Notes: a model not told the origin generated them from the letters alone. Shown: positions 11,091 to 22,559, counted from the stretch's first letter. The stretch is DNA of 64,000 nucleotides from Anastatus disparis (GCA_017163975.1 JAFFSR010000370.1:248001-312000), one strand, 5' to 3'. Translations and numbers: made by a program.

Positions 11091-12341
11091 ATGGGTCGTA
11101 AAAGAAAAGAAAAGTCTGAAGAAGAGATTCATGAATCTAAGATACGTAGGATAGAACAGGTAAGATTAAACCAACGTAACTATAGAAAAAGAATTTCAGA
11201 TTCAAAGTTAAACGAAAATCACAATTTGGAATCAATTGTTGAAATCAATTCGGATAATATTAATGTTTCATTGGATGCAGAAGTTTATGAAGATTGTTTT
11301 GCAAGTACTTTCAATAATAACATTTTGATGCAAGACCTTGATTATGTAATCTCTGTAATTTATAAAGATCACTCTTATTTTAAACAAAATTGTAATGATG
11401 TTCAAAATAACTCATCTTTTGAAGTTCAGAGTACATTTTCTGGAATTATTCATGATCATAATTATTTTAAAAAAGATATATGCAAGACTCGTAATGATAA
11501 TATAAATATTGTATCAAATAATGGTAATATAAATATGAAATCATATATTAATGAACACTTTCTAGGAGAAATGAATGTTGAATGCAATCACTGTAAAGCA
11601 AAGCATTTTGAAAGTGAAAGGGTATCAAATAAAGGCAACTCTTTTAATGATTGTTGTTACCATGGAAATGTAATACTTGAATCTCCTCCAGAATTTCCTA
11701 ATGATTTAAAAAATTTATTTAATTCAGAACATTATATGTTCCGTCAATTTTTTCAGAATATTCGTCGTTATAATAATTCATTCGCTTTTGCATCTTTCAA
11801 AGCAAATTTAGTAAATTTTAATGACAGGTGCCCTGGTCCTTATTGCTTCAAAATACAAGGACAAATTTATTATCAAATTAATACTGCTTTGCAGCCCGAA
11901 ATAAATGAAAAGCCGTCTTATGGACAACTTTATATTGTCGATGCCAACAAAGCTATAGAAAATTGTATGAACGCTTTTAATGCAGATGTACACTTTGATA
12001 TTGTACGATTGCTTGAAAATACTATGCGTACACATAATGTTTTTGCTCAGTCGTACAAAATGATGGATGATGAATTAAAAAAGCAGATTGATTGTCAATC
12101 AGAAAATGAGTTACAATTAATTTTTTCTTTAAAACCAGAAGTAGATAGAAGATGTTACAATTTTCAAAGAATTAACGAAGTTGCTGCTATATTTTCTACC
12201 ACCACTGATGGAGAAATACCTGAAGCTTATGTTGTTATATGCAATAAAAATACAAAAGAGTTGCAACAAGTAAGTACAATGGATCCAAATGTTGAACCAT
12301 GGATTTATCCATTATTTTCTCCTCATGGATCACAGACATAA
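11091..12341 (+). pseudogene. Helitron Rep/helicase protein, N-terminal part
   Basis: A 416-codon open frame from an ATG with a basic start (MGRKRKEKSEEE). About residues 165-215 form the Helitron-type cysteine cluster (CNHCKAKHFESE...CCYHGNV followed by LESPPEFPNDLKNLF). Then comes the conserved stretch with FQNIRRYNNSFAFAS, GPYCFKIQGQIYY and HNVFAQSYKMM, characteristic of the N-terminal region preceding the rolling-circle Rep domain. The frame ends at IYPLFSPHGSQT and a stop. The next part of the same protein continues in another frame right after it, so this is the first piece of a broken ORF, not a complete protein. In an intact element the product would nick and replicate the transposon in the nucleus. 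Confidence 0.85.
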
Positions 12342-12753
12342 GAATTTGCAACACAAAGATGGTAAAAGTAGAATATCAATATCAGCTTATATAAAATATA
12401 AAATTGCAATCAGAGAAGATTTTAATGTCTTCATCAGGGGCCAGCGTTCATTTCAACAGTATTTAGTTGATTCTTACGTTAAAATTGAGAAAGATTGTAT
12501 AGAATACTGTAAATCTCATCAGTCACAATTACGAGCTGCATCTTACAAAGGTGTGATGAATTATTTAGAAAAAAGAAACAATGACATTAAAAACGCACGA
12601 GTAGGAACAATTCAAATTTTACCTTCTATATTTGTTGGATCTCCACGTTATATGTTACAATGCTATCATGATGTTATGACTCTGTTACGTCACGACGTAT
12701 CTTTTATTTCTTTCATTTATAATTTTAAAGTATCTTTTCACGTCATGAACTAA
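12330..12753 (+). pseudogene. Helitron Rep/helicase protein, second part (shifted frame)
   Basis: The frame containing FNVFIRGQRSFQQYLVDSYV, KSHQSQLRAASYKGVMNYL and LPSIFVGSPRYMLQCYHD is typical of the Helitron_like_N Rep region. It overlaps the preceding ORF in a different frame, so at least one frameshift lies at about 12330-12345. Coding similarity stops near 12728-12740 (FISFIYN) and resumes only at about 14239, so about 1.5 kb has been inserted in the middle of the Rep domain. Confidence 0.8.
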
Positions 12754-14237
12754 TTAAAACAGTTATTGAACAATAAAGGAATTCGTCAAGCTAAACAGAA
12801 AAAGCGAAACAGTAAAGAAACTCGAAGTTTAATATTGGTCAATAAAACTCTTTAGTTAGCAGAATTATAAAATTAAGTCGTTCAAGTCGACAACGAGTAT
12901 TTCAAAATTACCAAGCGAATTCTAAAATCATTATGAAACATATAATTAAAATTTAAGAAAAAATTTATAAATCAAAATTAATGTAAAAGATAATAAATCT
13001 CATAAATAAATATGAGTATAAAAGTCGAATGAAACAAATGACATTTGGACATTACCCCAGGTTTCTTATTGGTAACAAGTTTACACTGCCCGTAAGTTCT
13101 ATATTTCAAAGCAATTGCTAATATTATATATACATATATCGATTATTAAAATATATACGCGTATGAAAATCTATTGTACTAAAAGTGTTAAACAGAAATT
13201 AATAAACCTCGAGGATCTATATATTCACATATCGTGCCTATTCATTTGTCTGCCTGTACCCAGCACCAATCTACTAAGAAATACTACAAGGTAAGAATAT
13301 ATAATTATTTAATAAACTCTTTATTTGAAAATACTAAAATTATCCTTTAGTAATTTTCAATTGTGAGAGCGATTTCGTTTAATCAAATATTGGTGGAGCT
13401 TTTCCACCACTAGAATTCATACATCTTTATCTTAATGACTACATTTTTATAAATAAGTCAAATATTTCAAGAAAACGTAATTCTTATATAAATCTATATA
13501 ATTAAATAAATAACTTATTCACTTTTATTTAGTCCTGGTGCAAGCCAGGATCTAACAACTCAAACACAAAAAAAAGGAAACCAGATTTGTTTATTACAAT
13601 GACATGCAATCTGTTACGTTTTTACGTATATGTATATTTATATTTAATTATAAGATGGTGGGTATCTTTTGTATCACGACTAATCTTGGTAAACCCAAGC
13701 AGTCAGTTTGCGTGAAGAATTAAATAAATACTCAGTAGTTATGATATGAATATAAGTTTATTAATACTTTCGTCGAGAGAGATATGTCCTATTATCAATT
13801 CGTCGCCTAATACGTTCCTTGCTGCTTGCTTCAATCGTGCGTACTCCCGTCATTCGTGGCTGAAGGTTGGTTGCTTACTCTCTCCACATCTCTCTATTGA
13901 TGGTCTACTGACTGACTCCTCGTGGGATGTCCGGCTGTATTTATACTCGCCAAATTCGTTGTTTCCACGTGCCTATCCTTCTAGAATATTCGTTATTGAT
14001 TGGAATTTGCTGATCAGTCCGTCAGTGACTTTTCGTTCTGGTCTTAACCTGTTGCTGGGTGGTCAGCTCTTTTTCTATGGTGCTCGACGTTTTTCGTTGT
14101 TTCCAGGCAGGTTATAACTTGTTAGTATGACAGTCAGCGTTTTCTGTCTTTACTTGTTGGAACGTGTATTCGTCGCATTCTTTGTATATTGCTGATATTA
14201 ATTCTTATTCATTTTATAGGATATAGAATCCGTAACA
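12741..14237. mobile_element. Insertion inside the Helitron, with a probable LTR on the minus strand
   Basis: This block separates two adjacent Helitron coding segments, so it is foreign to the Helitron. Its right part (about 13742-14237) looks like an LTR read on the minus strand. It starts TGTTACGG next to the Helitron junction and would end ...CATATCA. It has a TATAAATA box (complement of 13938-13945) and an AATAAA-type signal near 13754. I see no clean target duplication and no internal retroelement genes. A segment at about 13340-13560 resembles the reverse complement of 16640-16830 (shared paired motifs such as TGGTGGAGCTTTTCCACCA and TCCTGGTG). Confidence 0.45.
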
Positions 14238-15180
14238 CAACCCACGCTGAAAAGAAATAGAAAATAATTTATTGCCAGGTCAACAACCTTCTGATAGACC
14301 AGATCTTTCTACACTAGTATTCAATTTAAGGAGTCTCATATATCAGCTATAGTTTGTTATTCATAAAAATTAAAAGTTTAAAGAACTCTTCAAAATTTTG
14401 ATAAAAATTAATTTATACCTAGAAAAAAATTTCTGCAAATTTTCAAGTAGTCTTATCAACTCATTTTTTTATATGTGCTCACTCGAAGTCCGCGTGTTTC
14501 CTATCTCATACTAGTAAAAAGATAAACTTAAAGTGGGCATAAATAATAAAATCAGTCGATCAGGCTAACTAAAAATTTGCAGAGACTTTTTTCTAGGTAT
14601 AAATTAATGTTTTTCAAAATACTGAAGAATTTTTTAAACTTTTGATTTTCATGAACAACAAACTATAGCAAACTATAGCTAGCATATATGAGACTTCTTA
14701 AAAGAAAATTCCTCACTCGATTATATTATTAAAAGTAAATTTTTTGGAGATGTTGCAGCATATTTTTATGTGATTCGATTTGAAAAACATGGTTTACTTG
14801 ATTGTCATATTAATAACATGGGGCTAATGCAATGAGAAAGGCTACAATTTTTATGATTCCCAAACAGCTTCGAAATTTATTTGTACGAATTTTAATATAT
14901 TATAGTTCATTAGAGCCAAACAAACTTCGGGAAGATTTTAAAGATTGTATGTCAAAAGATTTTACGCGATATCATTCTAGAGAAGATGGTTATTGAAGAG
15001 CAATTATTGATATTCAATTTATACGCGACCATAAAAGTAAATCGTTAGCTGACTTTCCACTTCAGTATTTAATGCAAATAATAAGAGAAAATATTTTAGA
15101 AAATCATACTGATGATATTAGTATTGAAGGTTATTTAACTATCGGATATCAACGAATGAATAGACTGAATGAAAGATAAA
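14238..15180 (+). pseudogene. Helitron Rep domain, C-terminal part, split by a MITE
   Basis: Reads NNLLPGQQPSDRPDLSTLVF up to the MITE at 14326, then resumes at about 14702 with FFGDVAAYFYVIRFEKHGLLDCHIN. This is the Helitron stretch that leads into the HUH nickase motif. The position that normally holds the first histidine of the pair reads D, so the catalytic motif is damaged. In-frame stops occur after NPR (about 14247), in the stretch after the motif, and around 14995 and 15178. Downstream come YSSLEPNKLREDFKDCMS and FPLQYLMQIIRENILE, the linker between Rep and helicase domains. Confidence 0.75.
14326..14701. mobile_element. TTAA hairpin MITE (third family) inside the Helitron Rep region
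   Basis: TTAA at 14326-14329 and 14698-14701 bracket an element whose ends (GGAGTCTCATATATCAGC and reverse complement) and interior pair along most of its length. Helitron coding sequence resumes on both sides, so it is an insertion into the Rep region. The sequence differs from family A and family B, so at least three TTAA hairpin families are present. Confidence 0.85.
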
Positions 15181-15189
15181 AAATAATAA

Positions 15190-15641
15190 CTGAAAAAGTT
15201 TTAAATGCAGTACTTAATGGTAACGATGAATCTTGCTTTTTTATTGATAGTTCGGGAAAGACATTTTTATATAAAACCTTTTGGTATATTCTGGAAGGTA
15301 ACTATACAAATATTTATATGATGGCTTTTACAGGTATTGCTGCTACATTACTACTTAAAGGGAAAACTGTACACAAAATATTTCAGTTACCTGTACTATT
15401 GTTCTCAGACTCATCTTCGAATATTAAATTAGAATCATTAGAAGTTGCTTACTTAAAATCTACAGATGTATTTACTTGGAATGAAGCATCTATGACCCCA
15501 AGGTATGCTCTTGAAATAATAAATAGAAGTCTGCGTGATATTATGAACAACAATAAATTATTTGGTGGCAAAATTATTGTTTTAGACAGCTATTTCCTGT
15601 CAAAGTTTTCGGAACTCGTACCGAAACAATTTATTCATTAA
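15190..15641 (+). pseudogene. Helitron PIF1-like helicase, N-terminal part
   Basis: The frame reads SSGKTFLYKTFWYIL (Walker A region, lacking the usual glycine run before GKT), FTGIAATLLLKGKTVHKIFQLP, then FTWNEASMTPRYALEIINR (Walker B region with N where D is expected) and FGGKIIVLDSYF, where the family normally has a GGDFRQ motif. These losses mean the ATPase is inactive. An upstream stop separates it from the Rep part. The frame ends at 15641 and the helicase continues after a short gap. Confidence 0.85.
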
Positions 15642-15688
15642 TCGCAGTTTAGATTGAAATAAATTTAACAAATTTTCTCTAACAAAAT

Positions 15689-16300
15689 ATGAAAGCTTTA
15701 CCTGAAAAGACTCAATTTGTTCAATTTTTACTTGATGTTGGAAATGGAAAATTAACAAATAATTCTTTGAGTTTAGATTACTTTGCTGCTAATTATATTA
15801 TTCCATCTGAAATAGACATAGATGATATTTATGGTAATATTTTAGCGAAGAAGGAATATCGAAAATCTATTAACTATGCTATTTTATATCTAAGAAATGC
15901 TGATGTCAACGAAATTAACGATAGAGTTGTTAATTTACTCGATGAGGCAACAGAAAAAGTTTATACAAATATAGATAGCACAGAAAATTGTGATAATACT
16001 GGATTCGATTATATTTTATTAACAATAGAATATTTGAATACTTCATCTCCTCAATCCTTTACCCCCTACGAATTAAAATTAAGATTGAATTGTATTGTTA
16101 TGCTTATAAAAAATCTAAATATGAGCGAAGGATTATGTAATGGTGCTAGATTAATAATTTACAGTTTATTTAACAATATATTAAAGTGCGAAATATTGAC
16201 TGGTGATAAAAAAGAAGCAATAATATTTATAAATCTAATCACTTTGTACTCATCTGAAAGTGATTATCCGTTTATTTTAGCACACGGAATATGGCAGTAA
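15689..16300 (+). pseudogene. Helitron PIF1-like helicase, C-terminal part
   Basis: A 203-codon frame with the conserved helicase C-terminal blocks: FLLDVGNGKL, YLRNADVNEINDRVVNLL, SFTPYELKLRLNCIVMLIKN, LNMSEGLCNGARLII, and CEILTGDKKEAIIFINLITL. The last conserved block of the family (the motif VI region) is absent because the frame ends at 16300. The remaining 160 bp to the Helitron 3' end are non-coding, as usual for these transposons. Confidence 0.85.
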
Positions 16301-16427
16301 GAACGTAATTTAAATAGCCTCTATATAATAGTTTTATTTCAAGACTAATAAAAATCTTTTGATTAATTATTCAATTAATTATTTCATTATATTGTAATAT
16401 TTATTTTTCTATAACAAAAAAATCCAC

Positions 16428-16457
16428 GCGCGATATATCGCGCTAAACAACTTCTAG
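16428..16457 (+). terminator. Helitron 3' terminus: hairpin plus CTAG
   Basis: GCGCGATATATCGCGC (16428-16443) is a perfect 16-bp palindrome, followed by ten bases and CTAG (16454-16457), then T. This spacing matches the rolling-circle termination signal of Helitrons, so it fixes the right end of the transposon. Confidence 0.85.
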
Positions 16458-17159
16458 TTATTATAAAAAATGTTTATTAGAATTAGGGGGCAAGCGCGCC
16501 AACCTCCGTCTTGCTTTTATAACTTTAAAAAAATATCTAAGAATTTGCAATATTTTAAATAATTTTTTAACAATTATTCAAAAGTTTTCTTCAAGTAAAT
16601 CTTTAATGATCTTTTAATGAATCTAATCATCTGTGAAGTCTTGACTTTACACCAGGACAGAACTAATAATTAAATGTTGTGTATTATGAGAGCTACGAGT
16701 ATATGTTTTATTATAATATTAAATAAAGAATAAAGTTAGTAATTGATTTAAAACGTTTTATCAAATGTTAGTCTCGTGGTAGAAAGACTCTACCAATTTT
16801 CATTGATTTGAATCGCTGCCACGATTAAATATACTTGAATTTTGAAAAAAATATATAAAAATATAATTGTAATAATCTTACTATGATTCAGCTAAGTAGA
16901 TACAGGCAGACAGTAAATAAGTACACTTGATTTAATAATTTAATTATAGAGATTTTATTTGATACTTTTATAATGAACTGAATATAGTGATAGTTTTATA
17001 TGTGATAGTTTTATAATGAACTAAAAATGGAGGGCCGTAATAAAGAGATATTTGAAACATTTTTGAATTAAGCATAAAAAATTTGGAAAACTGTGATGTC
17101 GGTGTTTTTTTACAAAATTAAATAAAAATTAAATTAAATTTATTAAGACTATATTTAAG
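16458..17159. other. AT-rich interval with a segment similar to 13340-13560 reversed
   Basis: No gene seen. At about 16640-16830 the minus strand shares order and spacing of motifs with 13340-13560 (an inverted pair TGGTAGAG/CTCTACCA and TCCTGGTG), suggesting two diverged copies of one element. I could not identify its class. Confidence 0.35.
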
Positions 17160-17309
17160 TGTGTAACAAGGCGAAATTGCCATATTACTTGAACCTCGCT
17201 TTTATAATACGATACTATATGCAGAAGGAAGACCTTAAATTCGCGCCTGGTTAAGAGAGAGAGAGAGACAACGCCGGTCAAGCTAAAGTCAACTCCAAGC
17301 CACTAACTA

Positions 17310-17607
17310 CATAGAGAAAGTTTTGCCTCAATAAAGATGATGCGCGTCGCACTAGAAAAAGTGATGCCTTTTGCACCGTGAATCACAAATAATGCTTCGC
17401 ATTTCATAATTCATGCATCACTTTTTGTAGTGCATAAGCGCTGAAACACAATGCGCGAGGAGGCGGCGCACTATATTTCGTCGCCTACGGTGGCGCCGCA
17501 TCGAAAAACTTGATGCATGTTCGATATTTATCGTGCATGTGAGCCACTTTGTGGAGCGTTTTAAAAACGCACTATCTTTTATGATGTGAAACTTTCTCGG
17601 TGTATAC
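17310..17607. repeat. Foldback element, GC-richer than surroundings
   Basis: The ends AGAGAAAGTTTTGC and GAAACTTTCTCGGTG are inverted. The interior holds further short pairs, such as GCACTAGAAAAAGTGATGC with GCATCACTTTTTGTAGTGC (17348-17435). It looks like a small non-autonomous foldback transposon. Flanking duplications are not clear. Confidence 0.5.
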
Positions 17608-17639
17608 CCGCGTGCACAGCACACCACGATACCATTAAT

Positions 17640-18340
17640 ATACAGTAAAGCTTAACCAACGTGCCTAGTCTACGCATAGCCTGACTCTAGCAGTCAAGTA
17701 AACGGAAAAGGTAAGAGTATAAGGTGGCGCGCATAGCGTGCCGCATGAAGAAGGAAAAGCATCCATCTTGAGATGCTCATTCCTTCTGCCGTTTGCGTGC
17801 AGGTCGGTCGACTTGGCATTTTTGTGTGCTGGCGCAGCCGATTATATGAAGCGAAAATAAGTCGTATATACTCTTTGGGCTTGTGTTTTCTGAGTGTGAA
17901 GGAGAGTATTTATCGTGTGAGTGTTGAAAGCATAAATGCTTTACAATAACCTCGATTTCTGTTAAGCGTTAACAATTTAGATATATTGTTATTTTTCTTG
18001 CTCTGTGCGCGTGTGTGCTGGTGACCATGTGCGCGGTATTAATTAGTGCATCCAGTTTTCATTCTAGCTTTGTTCAAGCTACTTTTTTTGTGTAATTTCC
18101 GAATCAAATACCCCACATCAAATAATCGAACGCATCGTTGACTCTCTTTTCGCCGCGTGGCTTAATATTTGTACGATTAAGATAACTTACGATGTCGCGT
18201 CCGTATCACACGACTGGCGCCCTGTTCTGTGTATAGTTGGTGTTTGTCATTTAATAAACTCTATAAATTTCGTATATTCTAGCTGATTTCTTTCATTTTT
18301 GTTTTATGTGTATATTATAGTGTTATAACCAATCATGCCT
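17640..18340. other. Unassigned block of balanced base composition
   Basis: Clearly less AT-rich than its surroundings, with no ORF of note. TGGCGCCC at 18215-18222 equals the first eight bases of a tRNA-Lys primer-binding site, but the base pair before it is not the CA expected at an LTR end and the match does not extend. It may be a remnant of a retroelement end or regulatory sequence. Confidence 0.3.
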
Positions 18341-18689
18341 CTAGCTATACATTTAGCTAAATTAAGACGGCCACCTGATCCTCACGGTCGTTACAAGTGT
18401 TTGATTTTAATTTTGATTTAACAAAATTGAAATTCAATCATTTGATTATTAAACTTCAATTTAACTTTTTCAAAATGATATTTTCAACCCTATACTTTAA
18501 ATAAAATCGTAAAATTAATAATTATTTATATGATTAAACTTCACGATGATTACAGGAAATTAGCTAATTGTAAAAAAAATATTGTTACCTATTTTTCATC
18601 TATTATAAATCTTAAACTTATATGTTATCATATATCGTTATATACAAAACTTAAAACTAGTTATTACCAAGTTGACTACAAGCTTAAAT

Positions 18690-19510
18690 TTAGCTAATTA
18701 ACGGCTACTTCAAAGCTCAAATTCAGCTTAATTTGGTCATTTCCTAACTAATTATAAGCTTAAATTCAGCTAAATTTAACTCTGTAATGTAGGTCCAAAA
18801 ATGAGGGGTACATTTCTGATGATAACAGCGATGACAGCGGTGATATACTTTCAATAGTATAGAGAGAATATAATATAAATAGATCTAAAATGCAGCTAAA
18901 ATTCAGTTGAAATCAAATCAATATTTACCTAAAATGGCTTAAAATTACTATTAATTTTAGCTAACTATTAGATTAATTTCAGCTAATTTCCATCTAAATT
19001 TTGCATAAATTTAGCTAATTCTAACATTAAATTTAGCTAACTTTTGATTTAATGTAGCGAACTTTTATGTAATATTATCTGACTTAGCTAAATTTAAGAT
19101 AACTTTTAGCTAATTTGTAGCTAATTTTTAGCTAACTTTTAGCTAATTTGTAGCTAATTTTTAGCTAACTTTTAGCTAAATTTCAGTTAAATTTGAGCTA
19201 AGTTATAGCTAACAAAGGACAAATCGAATTCTTATACACAGCGGCAGCGGCGGCGACGAAATCTTTTTATAATATAGAGAGATATAGCTAGCTATAAATA
19301 ACGGTTAAATATATCTGAATTTTAGCTAATTCTTAGCTGATTTTAATCTAACTTTCAGCTAACTTCTAACTAACTTATAGGTAACTTTTTGCTTACTTTT
19401 AACTTGCTTTCAGCTAAATTATAGCTAAATTCATCTGAATTTTAATTGACTTCTAACTGATTTTAGCTAAATTTTAGCTGAATTTTAGCTCAATTTTAGC
19501 TAAATGAAGG
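18690..19510. repeat. Degenerate TTAGCTAA satellite with embedded GC-rich boxes
   Basis: Dozens of variants of TTTTAGCTAA(C/T)TT recur every 10-20 bp. Three GC-richer inserts with similar sequence (ATTTCTGA.GATAACAGCGATGACAGC-like at about 18815, CAGCGGCAGCGGCGGCGACG at about 19240, and CGACAGCGGCGATATATTTT at about 19540), each followed by an AATAGAGAGA-like stretch, suggest a higher-order unit of about 320-420 bp. Confidence 0.75.
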
Positions 19511-19650
19511 TTAAAAAATGAGGGGCATATTTCTGACGGCGACAGCGGCGATATATTTTTAATAATAAAAAGAGAAATTAGATTTGAATATTAATAAAAA
19601 TTCATCATTCTATAACTTCCTTTTCGTTATATTAGAATTTATTGTTTAAC

Positions 19651-20471
19651 ATGTCACGGGTGGCAGGGAGTACTTTTCAACAAAGCTTTTGGTGATGAGA
19701 AATTCCTCCGCGATAATTTTCGTAATATTTTTCTCAATCATTTTTCGCTAAACAGAAAATCGTAACTATTCCTTTTCTCGAGATGTAGCTATTTTTTAAT
19801 AAAATCGTCGAACTCATATAATATACATTTGTGAACACTATTAACTTTTGAAAATAAATATTTTAGTGAGCCAACTGTTAGATATAATAAAAAAATATTT
19901 TAATAAATAAATATAATAATATAATAATAATTTAATCATATATTTTTTTTAATAATTATATCTGAAAAATTTTTTTTTATGTTTTATTCTAATAATGTAA
20001 TAATTTTTTTAAATAAATATTTTAGTGAGCTAGCTGTTGTTTATATTTCCAAATATAAAAAAAAAAAATTTTTTTTAAATGTAAAAAAAATGTAAGAAAA
20101 AAAATAAATAAATTTTTTTAAAATTGTGAGAAAAAAAATTTGTAAGAATAAAAATATTACGAAATAAAGCAGTGTATTTAACTTTGTTGACCTATATTTA
20201 ATTAATATTGTAAGTTTTTGTTGACTTATTTATAAGTTATTCATTTTATTTTATTTGTATCAATTATTTTAATAAATTAATAATCTTAACAAATGTATGA
20301 TATATAAATGTATATTATATATACAAAAATAACTATATCTCGCGAAAAGGAACAGCTACATTTTCTGTTTAGCGGCAAATGATTAAGAAAAATATTATGA
20401 AAGTTACCAGAGAGGAATTTCTTATCACCAAAAAATTTTTTTTGAAAAGTACTTCCTGCCACCCGTGATGT
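19651..20471. mobile_element. Non-autonomous DNA transposon, TIR about 150 bp, ATGT duplication
   Basis: Terminal inverted repeats begin CACGGGTGGCAGG (19655) and end CCTGCCACCCGTG (20467); pairing continues for roughly 150 bp. ATGT lies on both sides (19651-19654, 20468-20471). CAC ends with a 4-bp duplication would suit the CMC/Chapaev group, but that is an inference. No transposase is present. Confidence 0.8.
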
Positions 20472-20808
20472 AGAAACTCATAAATTAATATTACCTCACA
20501 TATATGTTGAATGAAAAACTACTTTCGATGATCGGTTCATGATCTTGATACATTTTTCCTTTTTCTGCAATATTTACTTTTCAACTGTCTCAATTTCTTA
20601 AGCAGCAAAAATTTGGTAACAGATATTGTTTACTCGAACGTAGTCGGCCATTTGCATTTGACGTCACATTATAGATCGGCTGTTCCCAATTTGAGGTAGG
20701 TAGAGCTATGCTCGCCACGAACATAAGCGTCCAATTCCATCCTTTCCATATTTTATTTTCAAATTTAGAAACAAAATATTTAATTAAAAAAACATTTAAA
20801 AAAAGCCT

Positions 20809-21200
20809 TTAAGAGCAGGCCGGATTTGCTGTCCTTGTCTAATTGGCATTTTTGTTATTTATTCAAGTATTAATCGGTGTATCTGCAAATTGAAGGTTAA
20901 GCGCAATAGATATTATTATTACAAATATTTATGCACAAGAAAAAAAAATCTATCGCTTTGTTTTTGAGAAAAGTAAGGAACGCGAAAATATTATAAACAT
21001 AATCTTTTACTTCGGCGTTGCTTACTTTTCTCAAAAACAAATCGGTAGATTTTTTTTTTCTTGTGCATAGATATTCATAATAATAATATCTATTGCGATC
21101 AACCTTTATTTTGAAGATACACCGATTAATACTTGAGTAAATAACAAACAACTCAATTGTTACTCGGTCGGTATCATGTTCTACTCCGGCCTGCCGTTAA
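20809..21200. mobile_element. TTAA hairpin MITE family B, copy 1
   Basis: TTAA at 20809-20812 and 21197-21200; ends GAGCAGGCCGGATT and CCGGCCTGCCG. Nearly the whole element folds into a hairpin around CTTTTACTTCGGCGTTGCTT. A second copy lies at 34792-35184. An 84-aa ORF inside is a by-product of the palindrome. Confidence 0.9.
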
Positions 21201-21485
21201 GAAAATAGATTATAATTATTAATGTAAACTAAGTAAATACTGATAAAATTATTTAAAAAGTATTCATTAGAATAAATTAATTTTTAAATAATAATAAAAA
21301 TTCGATGTTCTCTAACTGCCTTTTCTTTATATTGAAAAATTGAAAACACAGATGTTCTCTTGATGCGGTCGTCCATTTGCATTAGTCACGTACTAATTTA
21401 TAAATCTTTTCATGCATCTTCTGTTAAAAGGATTCTGTAGAAACTTTATTCTGTTATGTATTATTTAAGAAACAATTTAGAATTA

Positions 21486-21491
<6 letters not shown>

Positions 21492-21555
<64 letters not shown>
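21492..21555. repeat. (TA)n microsatellite
   Basis: About 60 bp of uninterrupted TA dinucleotides. Confidence 0.98.
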
Positions 21556-21556
<1 letters not shown>

Positions 21557-21599
21557 GGATATAATGATATAATTATTTATAGGATTATAAACAATGGTT

Positions 21600-22531
21600 T
21601 TTGAATCTGACACTGAAATATTCAAGTAATTTGTTACATTATTTCTTGAATTGTTTCAAATTAATATTTCTTAAATCTTTCAAGAAACATGTCATAAAAT
21701 ATTTATTATTTCTGTTATATTTGAAAAATATTTCATGAAGCATTTGAAAAAATGTTTGAACATAACACTGAAATATTGAAGAAATATTACTGCACCATTT
21801 CTTAAAATATTATAAATCAATACTGCGCAAATTTTTCAAAAAATATTTCATGAAATATTTCTGTAATATTCCAGAAATATTTCATGAAGCGAGTCATGAA
21901 GTATTCCCAAAAATTTATGAATATAGCAGTAAAATATTAGAGAAATATTGTCTAAATATTTGTAGTTATCTTGCGTGCGTAGCAATTCTTCCATCTTGCC
22001 AGCAGGTGGCTACTTGATTATATTTTCATGTCATCATAATGCGGTTGACAAACTCTCGCAAGTGGTGGGACGTTCTTTCGTTTAGTATATAAGACCGACA
22101 ATTTTTGATACAAATAAATAAGCGCTTAAATTCTGAATAACAAATAAATATATAGGTATCTAATATGGTTTGAGATGCAAACGTTACAAAATCAAAAATA
22201 ATATCTGATAGAATCTTTCACCAACATTATCTTAGATATATTTTAAACAAGATTTTAGAAATATTTCAGAAACATTTCTTGAAAGATTCATATTCTTCCA
22301 TGAATCTTTCGGTCAAATGTTGCTGCAATCTTTCAACAATATTACAAATTAATATTTCACAAAATCATGAAAGAATGTTACAGAAACATTACATGAAATA
22401 TTTCAAAAAAATCTTCTAGGCGGACACATCAATATTTCAGAAACATTTCATATAATTTTTTGCTGTTTTATTCCGAATCTTTCAATGAAATATTTCAGAA
22501 ATATTTCAGAAATATTTCATGCTATGTGGGA
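21600..22531. repeat. Palindromic array A (GAAATATTTC type)
   Basis: Dense, degenerate repeats of CAGAAATATTTCATGAAATA-like sequence, each self-complementary, ending in ATGCTATGTGGG at about 22530. The same terminal motif closes arrays at 26081 (inverted) and 57572, which implies one element type with variable interior. Confidence 0.75.
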
Positions 22532-22559
22532 AGTTATATAAAAAAGGACTTCATTGTTA

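Larger units (their letters stand above)
11010..16457 (+). mobile_element. Decayed Helitron (rolling-circle transposon)
   Basis: Coding remnants of a Helitron Rep/helicase protein run in order across 11091-16300. The 3' end at 16457 is canonical: a 16-bp palindrome, ten bases, then CTAG with T following. The likely 5' end is TCTTTACTC at 11010, preceded by A, giving the expected A/T target dinucleotide; this end is less certain than the 3' end. The element begins only about 10 bp beyond the last family A MITE. It is non-functional: there are several stops and frameshifts, plus two nested insertions (about 12741-14237 and 14326-14701). Confidence 0.8.

Noticed and set aside
13746..14117. 123-aa ORF
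   Set aside because: It lies within a probable antisense LTR, has no recognisable domain and runs opposite to the LTR's promoter signals.
17418..17627. 69-aa minus-strand ORF in the GC-richer foldback
   Set aside because: The position inside an inverted repeat and arginine-rich composition from GC-rich repeats argue against a gene.
18215..18222. TGGCGCCC as a second primer-binding site
   Set aside because: Only eight bases match, and the preceding bases are not an LTR-like CA end.
20897..21151. 84-aa minus-strand ORF with a similar 77-aa ORF at 34902-35135
   Set aside because: Both are inside family B hairpin MITEs and read across the palindrome; repetition reflects the transposon, not a gene.
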